From Demequina subtropica (GTDB lineage Bacteria; Actinomycetota; Actinomycetes; Actinomycetales; Demequinaceae), in contig NZ_BBMB01000007.1 in the NCBI RefSeq assembly GCF_000971235.1, forward strand, positions 122,804 to 186,803: 64,000 bases of DNA, read 5' to 3'. This document shows, one piece after another, positions 26,306 through 35,245 of this stretch. Position 1 is the first letter of the stretch; every line of letters starts with the position of its first letter. Under the pieces are notes generated by a model. It did no database searches, had not been told where the DNA came from, and saw nothing but the letters and a program-made list of their open reading frames with translations. The position numbers were made by a program, and so were the translations under genes.

Positions 26306-26584
26306 GTGGCCGATGTGTACGACGCTCTCGCCGCGCCTGCCAGGCGCGCGATCCTCGACGTGCTCACGGCCCGCGACCACCAGAGCCTGTTCGAGATCAC
26401 CACACGGCTGCTCGGCGATCACGACATCTCCCTCACTCGCCAGGCCATCTCCCAGCACCTCGCGGTGCTCGAGGAGGCGGGCCTGGTGTCCTCGCGGCGT
26501 GAGGGCCGCACCCGGCTGCACAGCCTCGATACCCGGCCGCTGCGCGCGATCGCGCGCCGTTGGCCAGACAAGGAGCCCGAATGA
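26306..26584 (+). CDS. ArsR-family winged-helix repressor
   Basis: A 92-residue regulator: AAPARRAILDVLTARDHQSLFEI, then recognition region LTRQAISQHLAVLEEAGLVSSRREGR. No cysteine is present, so it is not a classical metal sensor; the ligand is unknown and may be the substrate of the coupled VOC protein. Start GTG 26306 is leaderless. Its stop overlaps the VOC start (ATGA). Confidence 0.9.
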   Translation: MADVYDALAAPARRAILDVLTARDHQSLFEITTRLLGDHDISLTRQAISQHLAVLEEAGLVSSRREGRTRLHSLDTRPLRAIARRWPDKEPE

Positions 26585-26973
26585 TCCGCATCCACCTCGC
26601 GAGCGTCTTCGTGACCGACCAGACCAAGGCGCTCGACTTCTACACGCGCGTGCTGGGCCTCGAGCCCCGCCAGGACATCGACATGGGCGACGGCAACCGT
26701 TGGCTGACGGTGGGCAACCCGGGCGACCCGAGCATGGAGCTGCTGCTCGAGCCTGCCGGCCACCCCGCGGTCGCGCCCTTCCGCGAGGCGCTCGTCGAGG
26801 ACGGCATCCCCGCGGCCCAGCTCGCCGTCGACGATCTCGAGGCGGAGCACGAGCGCCTGGTCGGGCTGGGGGCGACCTTCGTCCAGCCGCCGACCGACTT
26901 CGGTCCCGTGGTGGTCGCGGTGATCGACGACACGGTGGGCAACCTCATCCAGCTCGCGCAGATGAAGGGCTGA
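26581..26973 (+). CDS. VOC-family (glyoxalase/bleomycin resistance fold) protein
   Basis: A 130-residue protein: SVFVTDQTKALDFYTRVLGLEPRQDIDMG at the start and GPVVVAVIDDTVGNLIQLAQM at the end, the two beta-alpha-beta-beta-beta units of the vicinal oxygen chelate fold. It is translationally coupled to the ArsR-type repressor, a common actinobacterial pair. The activity is not known. Confidence 0.85.
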   Translation: MIRIHLASVFVTDQTKALDFYTRVLGLEPRQDIDMGDGNRWLTVGNPGDPSMELLLEPAGHPAVAPFREALVEDGIPAAQLAVDDLEAEHERLVGLGATFVQPPTDFGPVVVAVIDDTVGNLIQLAQMKG

Positions 26974-26976
26974 GGC

Positions 26977-29076
26977 TCAGCGCGCGAGCCGCTGCGCCTC
27001 CTGAGGGGAGCGCGCGTCCACGCCGCGCGCCGCGAAGAGCGACGCGATGCCGACTCCCGCCGCGCCGCCCGCCACGATGCCGAGCGCCGCGATCAGCGCC
27101 CGGAGGATGACGACGGGCAGGTCGCGCGCGAGGATGGTCGACGCGCCGGCGCCGAGCTGCTCCCAGACCTCGAACACGGCCACGCCCAGCAGCCCGAGCG
27201 CGACGCCCACGATCACCCCGAGGCTCATCGGTACCGCGACGCGTGCGATCGCGGCGATCTGCCTGCCGTGGCGGTCCAAGCCGAGGGCCCCTGCCGTCGC
27301 CGCCTCGCGCAGCGCCGCGCCACGGCCCATCCACTCCGCCAGCCCCACCATGAAGCCGCCGGCCATGAGCAGCAGCGCCCCGCCGAGCCACCAGACCAGC
27401 AGCGCGTCCACCACCAGGTCCCATGTCGCGAGAGTCGCTCCGGCCGCCATGAGGTCATCGTCGTAGGCGCGCACCGGGGCCATCACCGTCGTCTCCACCG
27501 CGCCGAAGGTGAGCCCGGCGGAGAGCAGCAGGCCCGTGGCCGCAGCCGTGAGGCTCCCGGTGCGGTGGCCCAGGGCGTGGGAGGCGAGCACCAGCGCCGG
27601 ACGGCCGGTGCGTGCAAGCGCCGCGCTCGCGTGCGGCAGCAGGGCACGCACGGCGACCACGCCGAACGCGGCGGCCACGACCGCGACCGCGATCCACGCG
27701 CCGACGGCGATCGCGTCGATCCCTCCCGTGGTGCTCGGCGGGTTCCCCGCAGCCACGGCCAGCCCGAGCGCACCGATCCCGCCGAGCCACGCGAGCGGCA
27801 CGCGGCGGCTCCTCGGCTCGGCGTCGCGCTGGTGGGTCGCGCCGCGCGGGCTGAGCGCCGCGCTCGGCTCGACGCGCGAGGCCCACAGCGCCGGCACCAA
27901 CCCGATCACGAGCGCGAGGATGATCGCGAGCCCGAGCAGTGCCGCTACGTATCCGAGCGGCAGGACGGCGAGTGCGGGTCCGTAGACGTCGGGGCGCGAC
28001 GCGGGCTGCGCCGAGTAGATCCACGCCTCGACGCCCCATCCGGCTGCCACCCCGATCGCGCCGGCGATCACGCCGACCACGAGCCCCTCGAGCGCGCCGG
28101 CGACGACGATGTCCCGGCGCGTCGCACCGAGCGCACGGGCGGTCGCGACCCACTGCGTTCGCGCCTCGCCCTGGGAACGGCCCGCGGCGATGGCCGCGCC
28201 CACCGCGACGATGGCGAGCAGGCCGGCACCCATGAGCGAGAGCATCTCGCCTGCGCCGAGGCTGGAGCTCAGCCACGGGGACGTGTCGGAGCGCTCCCAG
28301 GTGGTTGTGACATCCTCGAGGCCTGCGACCATCGGCCCGTCCCACGCGAGCACGATGTCGTAGCTGCCGGTGCGCTCGCCCCGCTCGTTCACCGCGGGGA
28401 GAATGCCGCCCACGGCCGCGACGTCGGCCAGGCTGTCGGGCGAGATGAGGCTGGTCACGTCGTAGTCGACCGCATCGAAGGCGAGGGTCTTCGCGAACCC
28501 CGAGACGGTCAAGGTGACCGGGTCGGCGTCGGGTATCCCCTCGAGGTCTCGGCCCACCAGCGTGATCGTGTCGCCGATGCCGAGCGCGAGGTCGCGAGCG
28601 TACAGGGATGCCAGCGCCACCTCGCCCGGTCCGGGGGCCTCGCCCTCGTACATCAGCGGTGCGGCGGACTCCGGGTCGACCGCCGCGAGGTACATGCCAC
28701 GATCGCCGGACTCGGCGACGATTGCATAGGACCCCTGGCTTACCGAGACGTCGATGCCCTGTGCCGCGGCATCGGCCACGATGGCGTCGATCTCCTCGGA
28801 TGTCGCCGACCGGTCGTACAACTGCTCGCCGTGGAGGTAGCCCACGCCGTTGCCCCAACCGGGCAGCGTCGCGATGTTCTCGGCGTCGGCGGCGCCCGCG
28901 TAGGCCGTGTTCGCATCGCTGGCTACGGCTGCCTGCGTCATGACGGACGCCACCGCGAACGTGGCCAGCCCAGTGGCGAGCGCCACCATCACCCCCGCCG
29001 TCAGCGTGTACCGGCGCTGCGCGCGCCACTGCTCGCGCACCAGCGCGCCGTTCAGTCCCCCGAAGATCCCTCGCAT
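26977..29076 (-). CDS. MacB/FtsX-type ABC permease without a linked ATPase
   Basis: A 699-residue permease: N-terminal helix, a large extracytoplasmic domain (about residues 50-270), three helices, a middle linker, then a second FtsX-type helix block. It resembles the permeases at 39842 and 41944, sharing the N-terminal VREQWRAQRRYTL and the loop GEARTQWVATARALGA. No ATPase gene lies beside it. I chose ATG 29076 because TAGCGT ends 7 nt before it; GTG 29085 would lie inside the promoter. Its promoter shares a module with the ATPase-permease operon at 48.5 kb. Confidence 0.88.
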   Translation of the reverse strand: MRGIFGGLNGALVREQWRAQRRYTLTAGVMVALATGLATFAVASVMTQAAVASDANTAYAGAADAENIATLPGWGNGVGYLHGEQLYDRSATSEEIDAIVADAAAQGIDVSVSQGSYAIVAESGDRGMYLAAVDPESAAPLMYEGEAPGPGEVALASLYARDLALGIGDTITLVGRDLEGIPDADPVTLTVSGFAKTLAFDAVDYDVTSLISPDSLADVAAVGGILPAVNERGERTGSYDIVLAWDGPMVAGLEDVTTTWERSDTSPWLSSSLGAGEMLSLMGAGLLAIVAVGAAIAAGRSQGEARTQWVATARALGATRRDIVVAGALEGLVVGVIAGAIGVAAGWGVEAWIYSAQPASRPDVYGPALAVLPLGYVAALLGLAIILALVIGLVPALWASRVEPSAALSPRGATHQRDAEPRSRRVPLAWLGGIGALGLAVAAGNPPSTTGGIDAIAVGAWIAVAVVAAAFGVVAVRALLPHASAALARTGRPALVLASHALGHRTGSLTAAATGLLLSAGLTFGAVETTVMAPVRAYDDDLMAAGATLATWDLVVDALLVWWLGGALLLMAGGFMVGLAEWMGRGAALREAATAGALGLDRHGRQIAAIARVAVPMSLGVIVGVALGLLGVAVFEVWEQLGAGASTILARDLPVVILRALIAALGIVAGGAAGVGIASLFAARGVDARSPQEAQRLAR

Positions 29077-29083
29077 GGCGGCC

Positions 29084-29153
29084 ACGCTAGCGACGCGACG
29101 CCGCGCGCCGCATCGTCCCTGCGCATCGTTCCTGGGTGATACCCCGGTATGAC
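29084..29153 (-). promoter_or_regulatory. Transporter promoter module (copy A)
   Basis: Minus strand, in order: dyad GTCATACCGGGGTATCAC (29136-29153), 6 nt, ACGATGCG (29122-29129), 5 nt, ACGATGCG (29109-29116), 19 nt, -10 TAGCGT (29084-29089), 7 nt, ATG. Every element and every spacing is repeated at 48503-48572. It likely binds a regulator that controls both transporter units. Confidence 0.8.
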
Positions 29154-29157
29154 GCGG

Positions 29158-29661
29158 TCAGCCCTGCTCGGGATGAGGCTTGCCCGGGGTGACCGGCGGG
29201 AGCGCGGACCACGGGAAGGTGATCCACAGGTCGGTGCGCTTCCAGACGTAGTCCGGGTCGATGACCGAATGCGACTTCGCGTAGAGCACCACGGTGCGGA
29301 CCTCGCCCGCGTGCTCCTCCATGAGCTTCTTCACCAGGGCGAGCGTCTCGCCGGTGTCCGCGACATCGTCCGCGATGAGGACCTTGAGGCCCTTCATCGC
29401 GTCGGTGTCGAGCAGCGGGGGCAGGAGCACGGGCGCGGGGAGGCGCTCGTCGATGCCGGTGTAGAACTCGACGTTGAGCGTGCCGACGCCCTTGGTGCCC
29501 AGCGCGTACGAGATCGCGCCGCCCACCGGCAGGCCGCCGCGCGCGACGGCCACGACCACATCGGGCTCGTAGCCCGAGTCGACCACCATCTGCGCGAGCT
29601 CGCGCGAGGCGTCGCCGTAGCCCTGCCAGGTGAGGATCTCGCGCTCGGGGGTCTCGGTCAT
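29158..29661 (-). CDS. Phosphoribosyltransferase
   Basis: A 167-residue type I PRTase. The PRPP-binding motif is VLIADDVADTGETL (about residues 96-109), with VVVAVARGGLPVGG earlier. It resembles xanthine/guanine-type salvage enzymes, but the base cannot be assigned. A purine salvage role would fit a window full of purine genes. GGAAGGAGCC precedes the ATG. Its stop is 4 nt from the transporter operator at 29136-29153. Confidence 0.85.
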   Translation of the reverse strand: MTETPEREILTWQGYGDASRELAQMVVDSGYEPDVVVAVARGGLPVGGAISYALGTKGVGTLNVEFYTGIDERLPAPVLLPPLLDTDAMKGLKVLIADDVADTGETLALVKKLMEEHAGEVRTVVLYAKSHSVIDPDYVWKRTDLWITFPWSALPPVTPGKPHPEQG

Positions 29662-29728
29662 GGTGGCTCCTTCCGGTGAGGCGAGGGTACCTGTGCGCAG
29701 GGCGACGCGGCGCGGCTAGCCTGGCTCG

Positions 29729-31000
29729 ATGGGTTTCTTCACCGCCGACGGGGACGAGCGCCGCTTCTACGAGGCCGATGCGTGGTTCCAGGCATGGCTC
29801 GCCTCGAGCCCCAAGAGCGCGGAGTACCTCGCGACGCGCCTGCGCAAGGCCACGGGTCACGACCTCCACTTCACCGCGGCCGAGCTGCGGCCCACCGTCG
29901 ATTGGGTGACGCGCGACCTGCGCCGCGACCGTTCGGCCGTGAAGCCCGACTGGGCCTACCGCTCGGAGCTCGGCCAGGAGCTCACCATGCACGGCGCCGC
30001 GCTGATCGACGGCCTGCTGGTGTACGTCGGCGGCCTGGCCGACGCGCATCGTCCGATGTCGTGGGGGCTCGACCGACGCGAGGGATCGGCGACCTACCTC
30101 GACCCGGTGCTCGGCCCCGGCGGCCCGCCGGTCGCGATGCTGCCGTACGCGATCGCCGCCATGGGGCACGGCCGTGCGTCCTGGGACGCCGTCGAGGACG
30201 TGCTGCGCTGGTTCGACACGGACGGCGAGATGTCCTACGCGGACTTCGACACGCCCGCCGAGGTGCGCGAGTCGTTCGTCCCCAAGGGCGGCTTCCTGCG
30301 GAAGGTCGAGCGCCCCGCGGAGCTACCGCGTGCGGTGCCGTCCGAGGTGCTCGGTCCCCTCAGCGAGGAGGACCCCGGCCTGGTGGTGAACGATGCGGGG
30401 CCCGGGCACGCGCCCGGCACGCCGTCGGACGCCACGCATCACGCCATCGTCATGCTCGCCGCCGGGGCGATCGACGAGGCCGCGCTGCTGCGCTTCCTGC
30501 GCGCGTGCGACGCCGCGCCCGGCATCCAGCGCGTGCTGTTCCGCAGCCACCACATCCTCGAGGCGTGGGCACCGGGCCTGCTCACGGTCGAGGTGCTCGC
30601 GTCGCTGCGCGTCGCGGCCCGCACCGAGCTGCCGTCGCGGCCGGACGATGCTCCGCTGAGCGAGGACGACCGCCGCGGGCTGCTGCTGCGCGCACCGTTC
30701 CTCGAGCGGCTGGGGAAGGCCGAGGACCTCGCGCTCCGCACGATCGAGATCGACGGCTTCGACGCGACCGTCACCGTGCAGACCCCGTGGCTCGACGACT
30801 ACACCTACACCGTGGCCCTCCACCCGCGGATCGTGGAGACGCTCACCGAGGCGCGCATGCACGCGGTGGCGGACGCGCTCGGGGAGCTGCCGGGCGTGGA
30901 CCGCGTGCTGTGGGAGGACGCGGAGGGTGTGCACGTCCATGCGCCGGGGCTGCCCGTCGAGCAGCTGGCCGACGCCGTGGCGGAGGCGTTGCGGGGCTGA
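29729..31000 (+). CDS. Hypothetical protein, 423 aa
   Basis: A soluble protein with no signal peptide or membrane helix. It starts MGFFTADGDERRFYEADAWF and has a proline/aspartate-rich middle and an acidic C-terminal part. I recognise no domain. Codon use is typical of the window. TAGCCT (29717-29722) lies 6 nt before the ATG, so it is probably leaderless and transcribed alone. A repeat cluster follows. Confidence 0.75.
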   Translation: MGFFTADGDERRFYEADAWFQAWLASSPKSAEYLATRLRKATGHDLHFTAAELRPTVDWVTRDLRRDRSAVKPDWAYRSELGQELTMHGAALIDGLLVYVGGLADAHRPMSWGLDRREGSATYLDPVLGPGGPPVAMLPYAIAAMGHGRASWDAVEDVLRWFDTDGEMSYADFDTPAEVRESFVPKGGFLRKVERPAELPRAVPSEVLGPLSEEDPGLVVNDAGPGHAPGTPSDATHHAIVMLAAGAIDEAALLRFLRACDAAPGIQRVLFRSHHILEAWAPGLLTVEVLASLRVAARTELPSRPDDAPLSEDDRRGLLLRAPFLERLGKAEDLALRTIEIDGFDATVTVQTPWLDDYTYTVALHPRIVETLTEARMHAVADALGELPGVDRVLWEDAEGVHVHAPGLPVEQLADAVAEALRG

Positions 31001-31036
31001 GCCTCCTCGCGCCGCCCGGCGCTGCGGCCGCAACGC

Positions 31037-31166
31037 GTGCTGATCGTGCGGTGTCGCGCCCTCGCGACGTCGCAATCGGTGCGGATCGTGCGGGGAGCGC
31101 CGCGCAACGAGACACGAATCGCACGCGCTGTGCCCCAGCGAGGCGCCGGTCCGACACGATCCGCAC
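31037..31166. repeat. Intergenic repeat cluster, family III
   Basis: Four short units lie in the 222-nt gap: two direct, GTGCTGATCGTGCGG (31037) and GTGCGGATCGTGCGG (31079), and two inverted, GACACGAATCGCAC (31111) and GACACGATCCGCAC (31153). The two orientations can pair, forming a large imperfect hairpin. The gap holds no convincing gene. Confidence 0.7.
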
Positions 31167-31222
31167 GTGTTCCGGGCGGGGGCTCCCATTGACGCACGCC
31201 TCGAACCGGACAAGATGGACCC

Positions 31223-31690
31223 ATGCGCGCCTTGCGGATAGCAGGCCTGACGGCGATGACGGCGGTGGTGGTGGTCATCGCCTGGTTCGGGCTGTGGGAG
31301 GCGCCCGCGCGCACGGCGACGTTCGCGGGCGACCTCACGGGCGAGGGCGTGCCGGTGAGCGACGTGGTGGTCGAGCCGCACGGCTGGTGGACGGTGTGCG
31401 TCTCCGGGGTGCTCGACGTGAGCACGCAGACCGTGGGCGTGATCCTTCCCGACACCTGGACGGCGCACCGCTTCGGTGTGATCCCGCGCGTCGTGCTCGA
31501 CCGGCCCGAGGCCGAGGTGCGCGACCGCGCATCGGGAGCGCAGATGCCCCAGGACCGGGACGCGATGCTCGAGGGCGCGCTGCTCGACGTCGACGACCCG
31601 GACGAGGCGCCCATCGCGCAGCGGTGGATCGACCTGTGCGGGGAGGCCGACCTGTTCGTGGTGATGACCCCGCTCGCCATCTTCGAGTAG
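31223..31690 (+). CDS. Membrane-anchored paralog 1 of 3, unknown function
   Basis: A 155-residue protein with an N-terminal membrane helix (TAMTAVVVVIAWFGLW) and an extracytoplasmic domain. It shares a layout with its two downstream neighbours: a first cysteine in a WWTVCVSG strand, then VGVILPDTW, and a C-terminal IAQRWIDLCGEADLFVVM. The two cysteines could form a disulfide. No known family recognised. Confidence 0.75.
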   Translation: MRALRIAGLTAMTAVVVVIAWFGLWEAPARTATFAGDLTGEGVPVSDVVVEPHGWWTVCVSGVLDVSTQTVGVILPDTWTAHRFGVIPRVVLDRPEAEVRDRASGAQMPQDRDAMLEGALLDVDDPDEAPIAQRWIDLCGEADLFVVMTPLAIFE

Positions 31691-31736
31691 AGCGAATCCC
31701 CTGGTGGTGCCCGCCGCTACCTGCTAGAACGTCTCC

Positions 31737-32294
31737 ATGGGGGCAACGATGGAGACGCGTACTGGCGCGGGCCGGATCGCGACCGTGGCGCTGGTGACGG
31801 TCGGCGTGGTGCTCGGAGCGCTGCTGGTGGTGCAGGCGGTGACGAGCCACGCGGTCTCGGACACCACATGGAAGGACGCGACCCTGGTCACGTATCCCGC
31901 GCACAAGTGGTCCGGCACCGCGGAGCACGTCGCTGACGGGCTCTCCTTCGACTTCACCGCCTCCGAGCTGCTGTGCTCGACCGCGCGCGCCGCGGACGGC
32001 AGCGGCACGGTCGCCGTGGTGCTGCCGAACTCGTGGTCGGCCACGTCCCCGGTCGAGACGGGGGTGCGGGAGGACCACGGCCCGCGGCTGGAGTCCGGCG
32101 AGGACGGCACGGTCCTCGAGTCCGCACCGTTCGGCGCGAGCGAGATCACGGTCGAAGGTCGCATGCTCGATACCGCCGATGCTGGGGACGCCGCCTACGC
32201 GAGCGCGTGGGTGACCGCGTGCGGCGAAGCCGATCAGTTCGCGCTCGCGGCGCCCGACGGATTGAGCGGTGGAGAGATCGAGGGGGGGTCATGA
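31737..32294 (+). CDS. Membrane-anchored paralog 2 of 3, unknown function
   Basis: A 185-residue protein with a longer N-terminus, a membrane helix (VALVTVGVVLGALLVVQAV) and an extracytoplasmic domain. Equivalent positions to paralog 1 are FTASELLCS, VAVVLPNSW and YASAWVTACGEADQFAL. The stop overlaps paralog 3 by 4 nt (ATGA). An in-frame second ATG at 31749 is an alternative start. Confidence 0.75.
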   Translation: MGATMETRTGAGRIATVALVTVGVVLGALLVVQAVTSHAVSDTTWKDATLVTYPAHKWSGTAEHVADGLSFDFTASELLCSTARAADGSGTVAVVLPNSWSATSPVETGVREDHGPRLESGEDGTVLESAPFGASEITVEGRMLDTADAGDAAYASAWVTACGEADQFALAAPDGLSGGEIEGGS

Positions 32295-32824
32295 GCGAGC
32301 AGCGGACGGTCAGCGTGCCCACCAGGCGGGGGCCGGCGCCGTCGCGGCGCGCGGCGGCGGCAGGGGTCGTGGTTGCGGGAGCGGCGCTCGCGGTGGTCGC
32401 GACCGCGGTCCTGTGGGATCGCCCGGCGGAGCTGCCCACCTACGAGGCGTCGGCCTGGACCGGCGAGTCGACCGAGATCGAGGGCTACGTGAGCCTCGAG
32501 ACGCATGGGCTGTTCACCGTGTGCCCGGAGCTCGTCACCGACGGCACAACCCGCATCGGCGTGCTGCTGATCGACGGGTTCACCGCCACCATCCCCGGCA
32601 TCGGCCTCTCCCACTCCGGACCCTGGCTCACGGCTCCCGCGGGCGAGCGCGTGGCCGATGCGCCTCTCATCCACGACTACCCGACCGACGTGCAGGTGCT
32701 CGACCCTGCGGTCGCGGCCGATGCGGCGCTCGCGGACTCCTGGACGGCCACGTGCGGCGCGGCGGACTCGGTGGTGCTCATCGACCCTGACGCGACCGTC
32801 ACGACGCCCGACTTCACCAACTGA
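32291..32824 (+). CDS. Membrane-anchored paralog 3 of 3, unknown function
   Basis: A 177-residue protein with a basic cytoplasmic N-terminus of about 20 residues, one membrane helix ([19 protein letters not shown]), and the shared domain: [37 protein letters not shown]. It is translationally coupled to paralog 2. It lies just upstream of purL but on a separate transcript, since TAGGAT (32866-32871) precedes purL. Confidence 0.75.
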   Translation: MSEQRTVSVPTRRGPAPSRRAAAAGVVVAGAALAVVATAVLWDRPAELPTYEASAWTGESTEIEGYVSLETHGLFTVCPELVTDGTTRIGVLLIDGFTATIPGIGLSHSGPWLTAPAGERVADAPLIHDYPTDVQVLDPAVAADAALADSWTATCGAADSVVLIDPDATVTTPDFTN

Positions 32825-32906
32825 GCCCGCGCCGTCCGGGGGAGAGGCGAGGGGGAGCGCGCGGCTAGGATTGCCGGGTATCCGCCGGCACTCTCACGAG
32901 GACACC

Positions 32907-35213
32907 ATGACCGACGCCCCCGCCCAGCCCGCCGCCCACCTCGACACCGTCGAGCACGCGGCAGCCACTCCCGACGAGCAGCAGCCCTGGGGCGAGCTCG
33001 GCCTCAAGCACGACGAGTATCAGCGCATCCGCGACCTGCTGGGCCGCCGTCCCACCAACGCGGAGCTCGCGATGTACTCCGTCATGTGGTCGGAGCACTG
33101 CAGCTACAAGTCCTCCAAGGTGCACCTGCGCCAGTTCGGCGAGAAGACGACTCCTGAGATGAAGGAGCGCCTGATGGTCGGCATCGGCGAGAACGCCGGT
33201 GTGGTCGACATCGGCGACGGCTGGGCCGTCACCTTCAAGGTCGAGTCGCACAACCACCCGTCCTTCGTCGAGCCGTACCAGGGCGCCGCGACCGGCGTCG
33301 GCGGCATCGTCCGCGACATCCTCGCGATGGGTGCCCGCCCGGTCGCCGCGATGGACGAGCTCCGCTTCGGCGCGATCGACCACCCCGACACGGCCCGCGT
33401 GGTCCACGGCGTGGTCTCCGGTGTGGGCGGCTACGGCAACTCGCTCGGCCTGCCGAACATCGGCGGCGGCGCGCGCTTCGACTCCTGCTACCAGGGCAAC
33501 CCGCTGGTCAACGCGCTGTGCGTGGGCGTGATGAAGCACGAGGACATCCACCTCGCGTCCGCCGAGGGCGTGGGCAACAAGGTCGTCCTGTTCGGCGCCC
33601 GCACGGGCGGCGACGGCATCGGCGGTGCGTCCATCCTCGCCTCGGAGACCTTCGAGGACGGCGTCCCGGCCAAGCGTCCGAGCGTCCAGGTGGGCGACCC
33701 CTTCATGGAGAAGGTGCTCATCGAGTGCTGCCTCGAGCTGTTCGCCGCGGACGTGGTCCAGGGCATCCAGGACCTCGGCGCCGCGGGCATCTCCTGCGCG
33801 ACCTCCGAGCTCGCGTCGAACGGCTCGGGCGGCATGCACGTGTGGCTCGACGACGTCCTGCTGCGCGACCCCACCCTGAACGCCGGCGAGATCCTCATGT
33901 CGGAGTCGCAGGAGCGCATGATGGCGGTGGTCACGCCGGAGAAGCTCGACCAGTTCCTCGAGATCACGGGCAAGTGGGACATCGAGACCGCCGTGGTCGG
34001 CGAGGTCAACGACTCGGGCCGCCTCACCATCGACCACCACGGCGAGCGCATCGTCGACGTCGACCCGCGCACCGTCGCCCACGACGGCCCCGTGTACAAC
34101 CGTCCGTTCCACCGCCCCGCGTGGATGGACGGGCTCCAGGCCGATGCGTTCGCGGGCGACCTCCCGGCGACCGGCGACGCGATGAAGCAGGCCTTCCTCA
34201 CGCTCCTCAGCAGCCCCAACATGTCCTCGCGGACGTGGATCACGAACCAGTACGACCGCTACGTGCAGGGCAACACCGCGGCCGCGCGCCCGGACACCGC
34301 GGGCGTCATCCGCGTCGACGAGTCCACGGGCCGCGGCGTCGCCATCGCGACGCGCAGCAACGACCGCTTCACCAAGCTCGACCCGTACAACGGCGCGCGT
34401 CAGTCCGTCGCGGCTGCCTACCGCGCCGTCGCGATCACGGGCGCCGAGCCGACCGCCGTCACCGATGGGCTGAACTTCGGCTCGCCCGAGGACCCCGACT
34501 CGATGTGGCAGTTCGCGGAGGCCATCCGCGGCCTCGCCGACGCATGCCAGGAGCTCGGCGTGCCGGTCACCGGCGGCAACGTGAGCCTCTACAACGGCAC
34601 TGGCGAGCCCGGGAAGATCGACTCGTCGATCAACCCCACGGCCATCGTCGGCATCCTCGGCATCCTCGACGACGTCGCCCGCGCGACCCCGTCGGGCTGG
34701 CGCGAGGACGGCCAGCTGCTGTTCCTCATCGGTGCCACCAAGCCGGAGCTCGACGGCAGCGAGCTGGCCTCGACGCAGGGTCACCTCGGCGGCCTCCCGC
34801 CCGTGCTCGACCTCGCGTGGGAGAAGGAGCTCGCGGAGATCCTCATCGCGTGCTCGCGCGACGGCCTGGTCGACGCCGCCCGCGACGTCTCCGAGGGCGG
34901 TCTCGCGGCCGCCGCGGCCTACGGCGCGCTGCGCTACGGCGTCGGCGCGCGCATCGTGCTCGACGAGGTGTGCGAGCGCGACGGGTTGACCCCCGCGCAG
35001 GCGTTGTTCTCCGAGTCGCAGGGCCGCGCGCTGCTCACGGTGCCGCGCACCGAGGAGCCGCGCTTCGTGGCGATGCTCGAGGCGCGCGGCGTGCCGTTCG
35101 CGCGCGTGGGCGTCACCGGCGGTGACGTGCTCGACGTCCAGGGCCAGTTCGAGGTCCCGGTGGCCGAGCTCAACGAGGCCTGGGAGGCTCCGCTTCCGTC
35201 GCGCTTCGCCTGA
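32907..35213 (+). CDS. purL: FGAM synthase subunit PurL (small type)
   Basis: PurL is the ATP-dependent amidotransferase core of PurSQL. The 768-residue length is that of the small type that needs PurS and PurQ, both in this window. Motifs include [49 protein letters not shown] and [17 protein letters not shown] gives a leader of about 30 nt, with GAGGACACC before ATG 32907. It is 25 kb from purSQ here. Confidence 0.97.
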   Translation: MTDAPAQPAAHLDTVEHAAATPDEQQPWGELGLKHDEYQRIRDLLGRRPTNAELAMYSVMWSEHCSYKSSKVHLRQFGEKTTPEMKERLMVGIGENAGVVDIGDGWAVTFKVESHNHPSFVEPYQGAATGVGGIVRDILAMGARPVAAMDELRFGAIDHPDTARVVHGVVSGVGGYGNSLGLPNIGGGARFDSCYQGNPLVNALCVGVMKHEDIHLASAEGVGNKVVLFGARTGGDGIGGASILASETFEDGVPAKRPSVQVGDPFMEKVLIECCLELFAADVVQGIQDLGAAGISCATSELASNGSGGMHVWLDDVLLRDPTLNAGEILMSESQERMMAVVTPEKLDQFLEITGKWDIETAVVGEVNDSGRLTIDHHGERIVDVDPRTVAHDGPVYNRPFHRPAWMDGLQADAFAGDLPATGDAMKQAFLTLLSSPNMSSRTWITNQYDRYVQGNTAAARPDTAGVIRVDESTGRGVAIATRSNDRFTKLDPYNGARQSVAAAYRAVAITGAEPTAVTDGLNFGSPEDPDSMWQFAEAIRGLADACQELGVPVTGGNVSLYNGTGEPGKIDSSINPTAIVGILGILDDVARATPSGWREDGQLLFLIGATKPELDGSELASTQGHLGGLPPVLDLAWEKELAEILIACSRDGLVDAARDVSEGGLAAAAAYGALRYGVGARIVLDEVCERDGLTPAQALFSESQGRALLTVPRTEEPRFVAMLEARGVPFARVGVTGGDVLDVQGQFEVPVAELNEAWEAPLPSRFA

Positions 35214-35245
35214 GGCCTCTGCCGGGGACGATGCGCGGGTAGGGC

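Noticed and set aside
29077..29085. GTG 29085 as the start of the lone permease
   Set aside because: It overlaps the -10 box TAGCGT, and ATG 29076 is 7 nt after the box as in the sister promoter at 48495.
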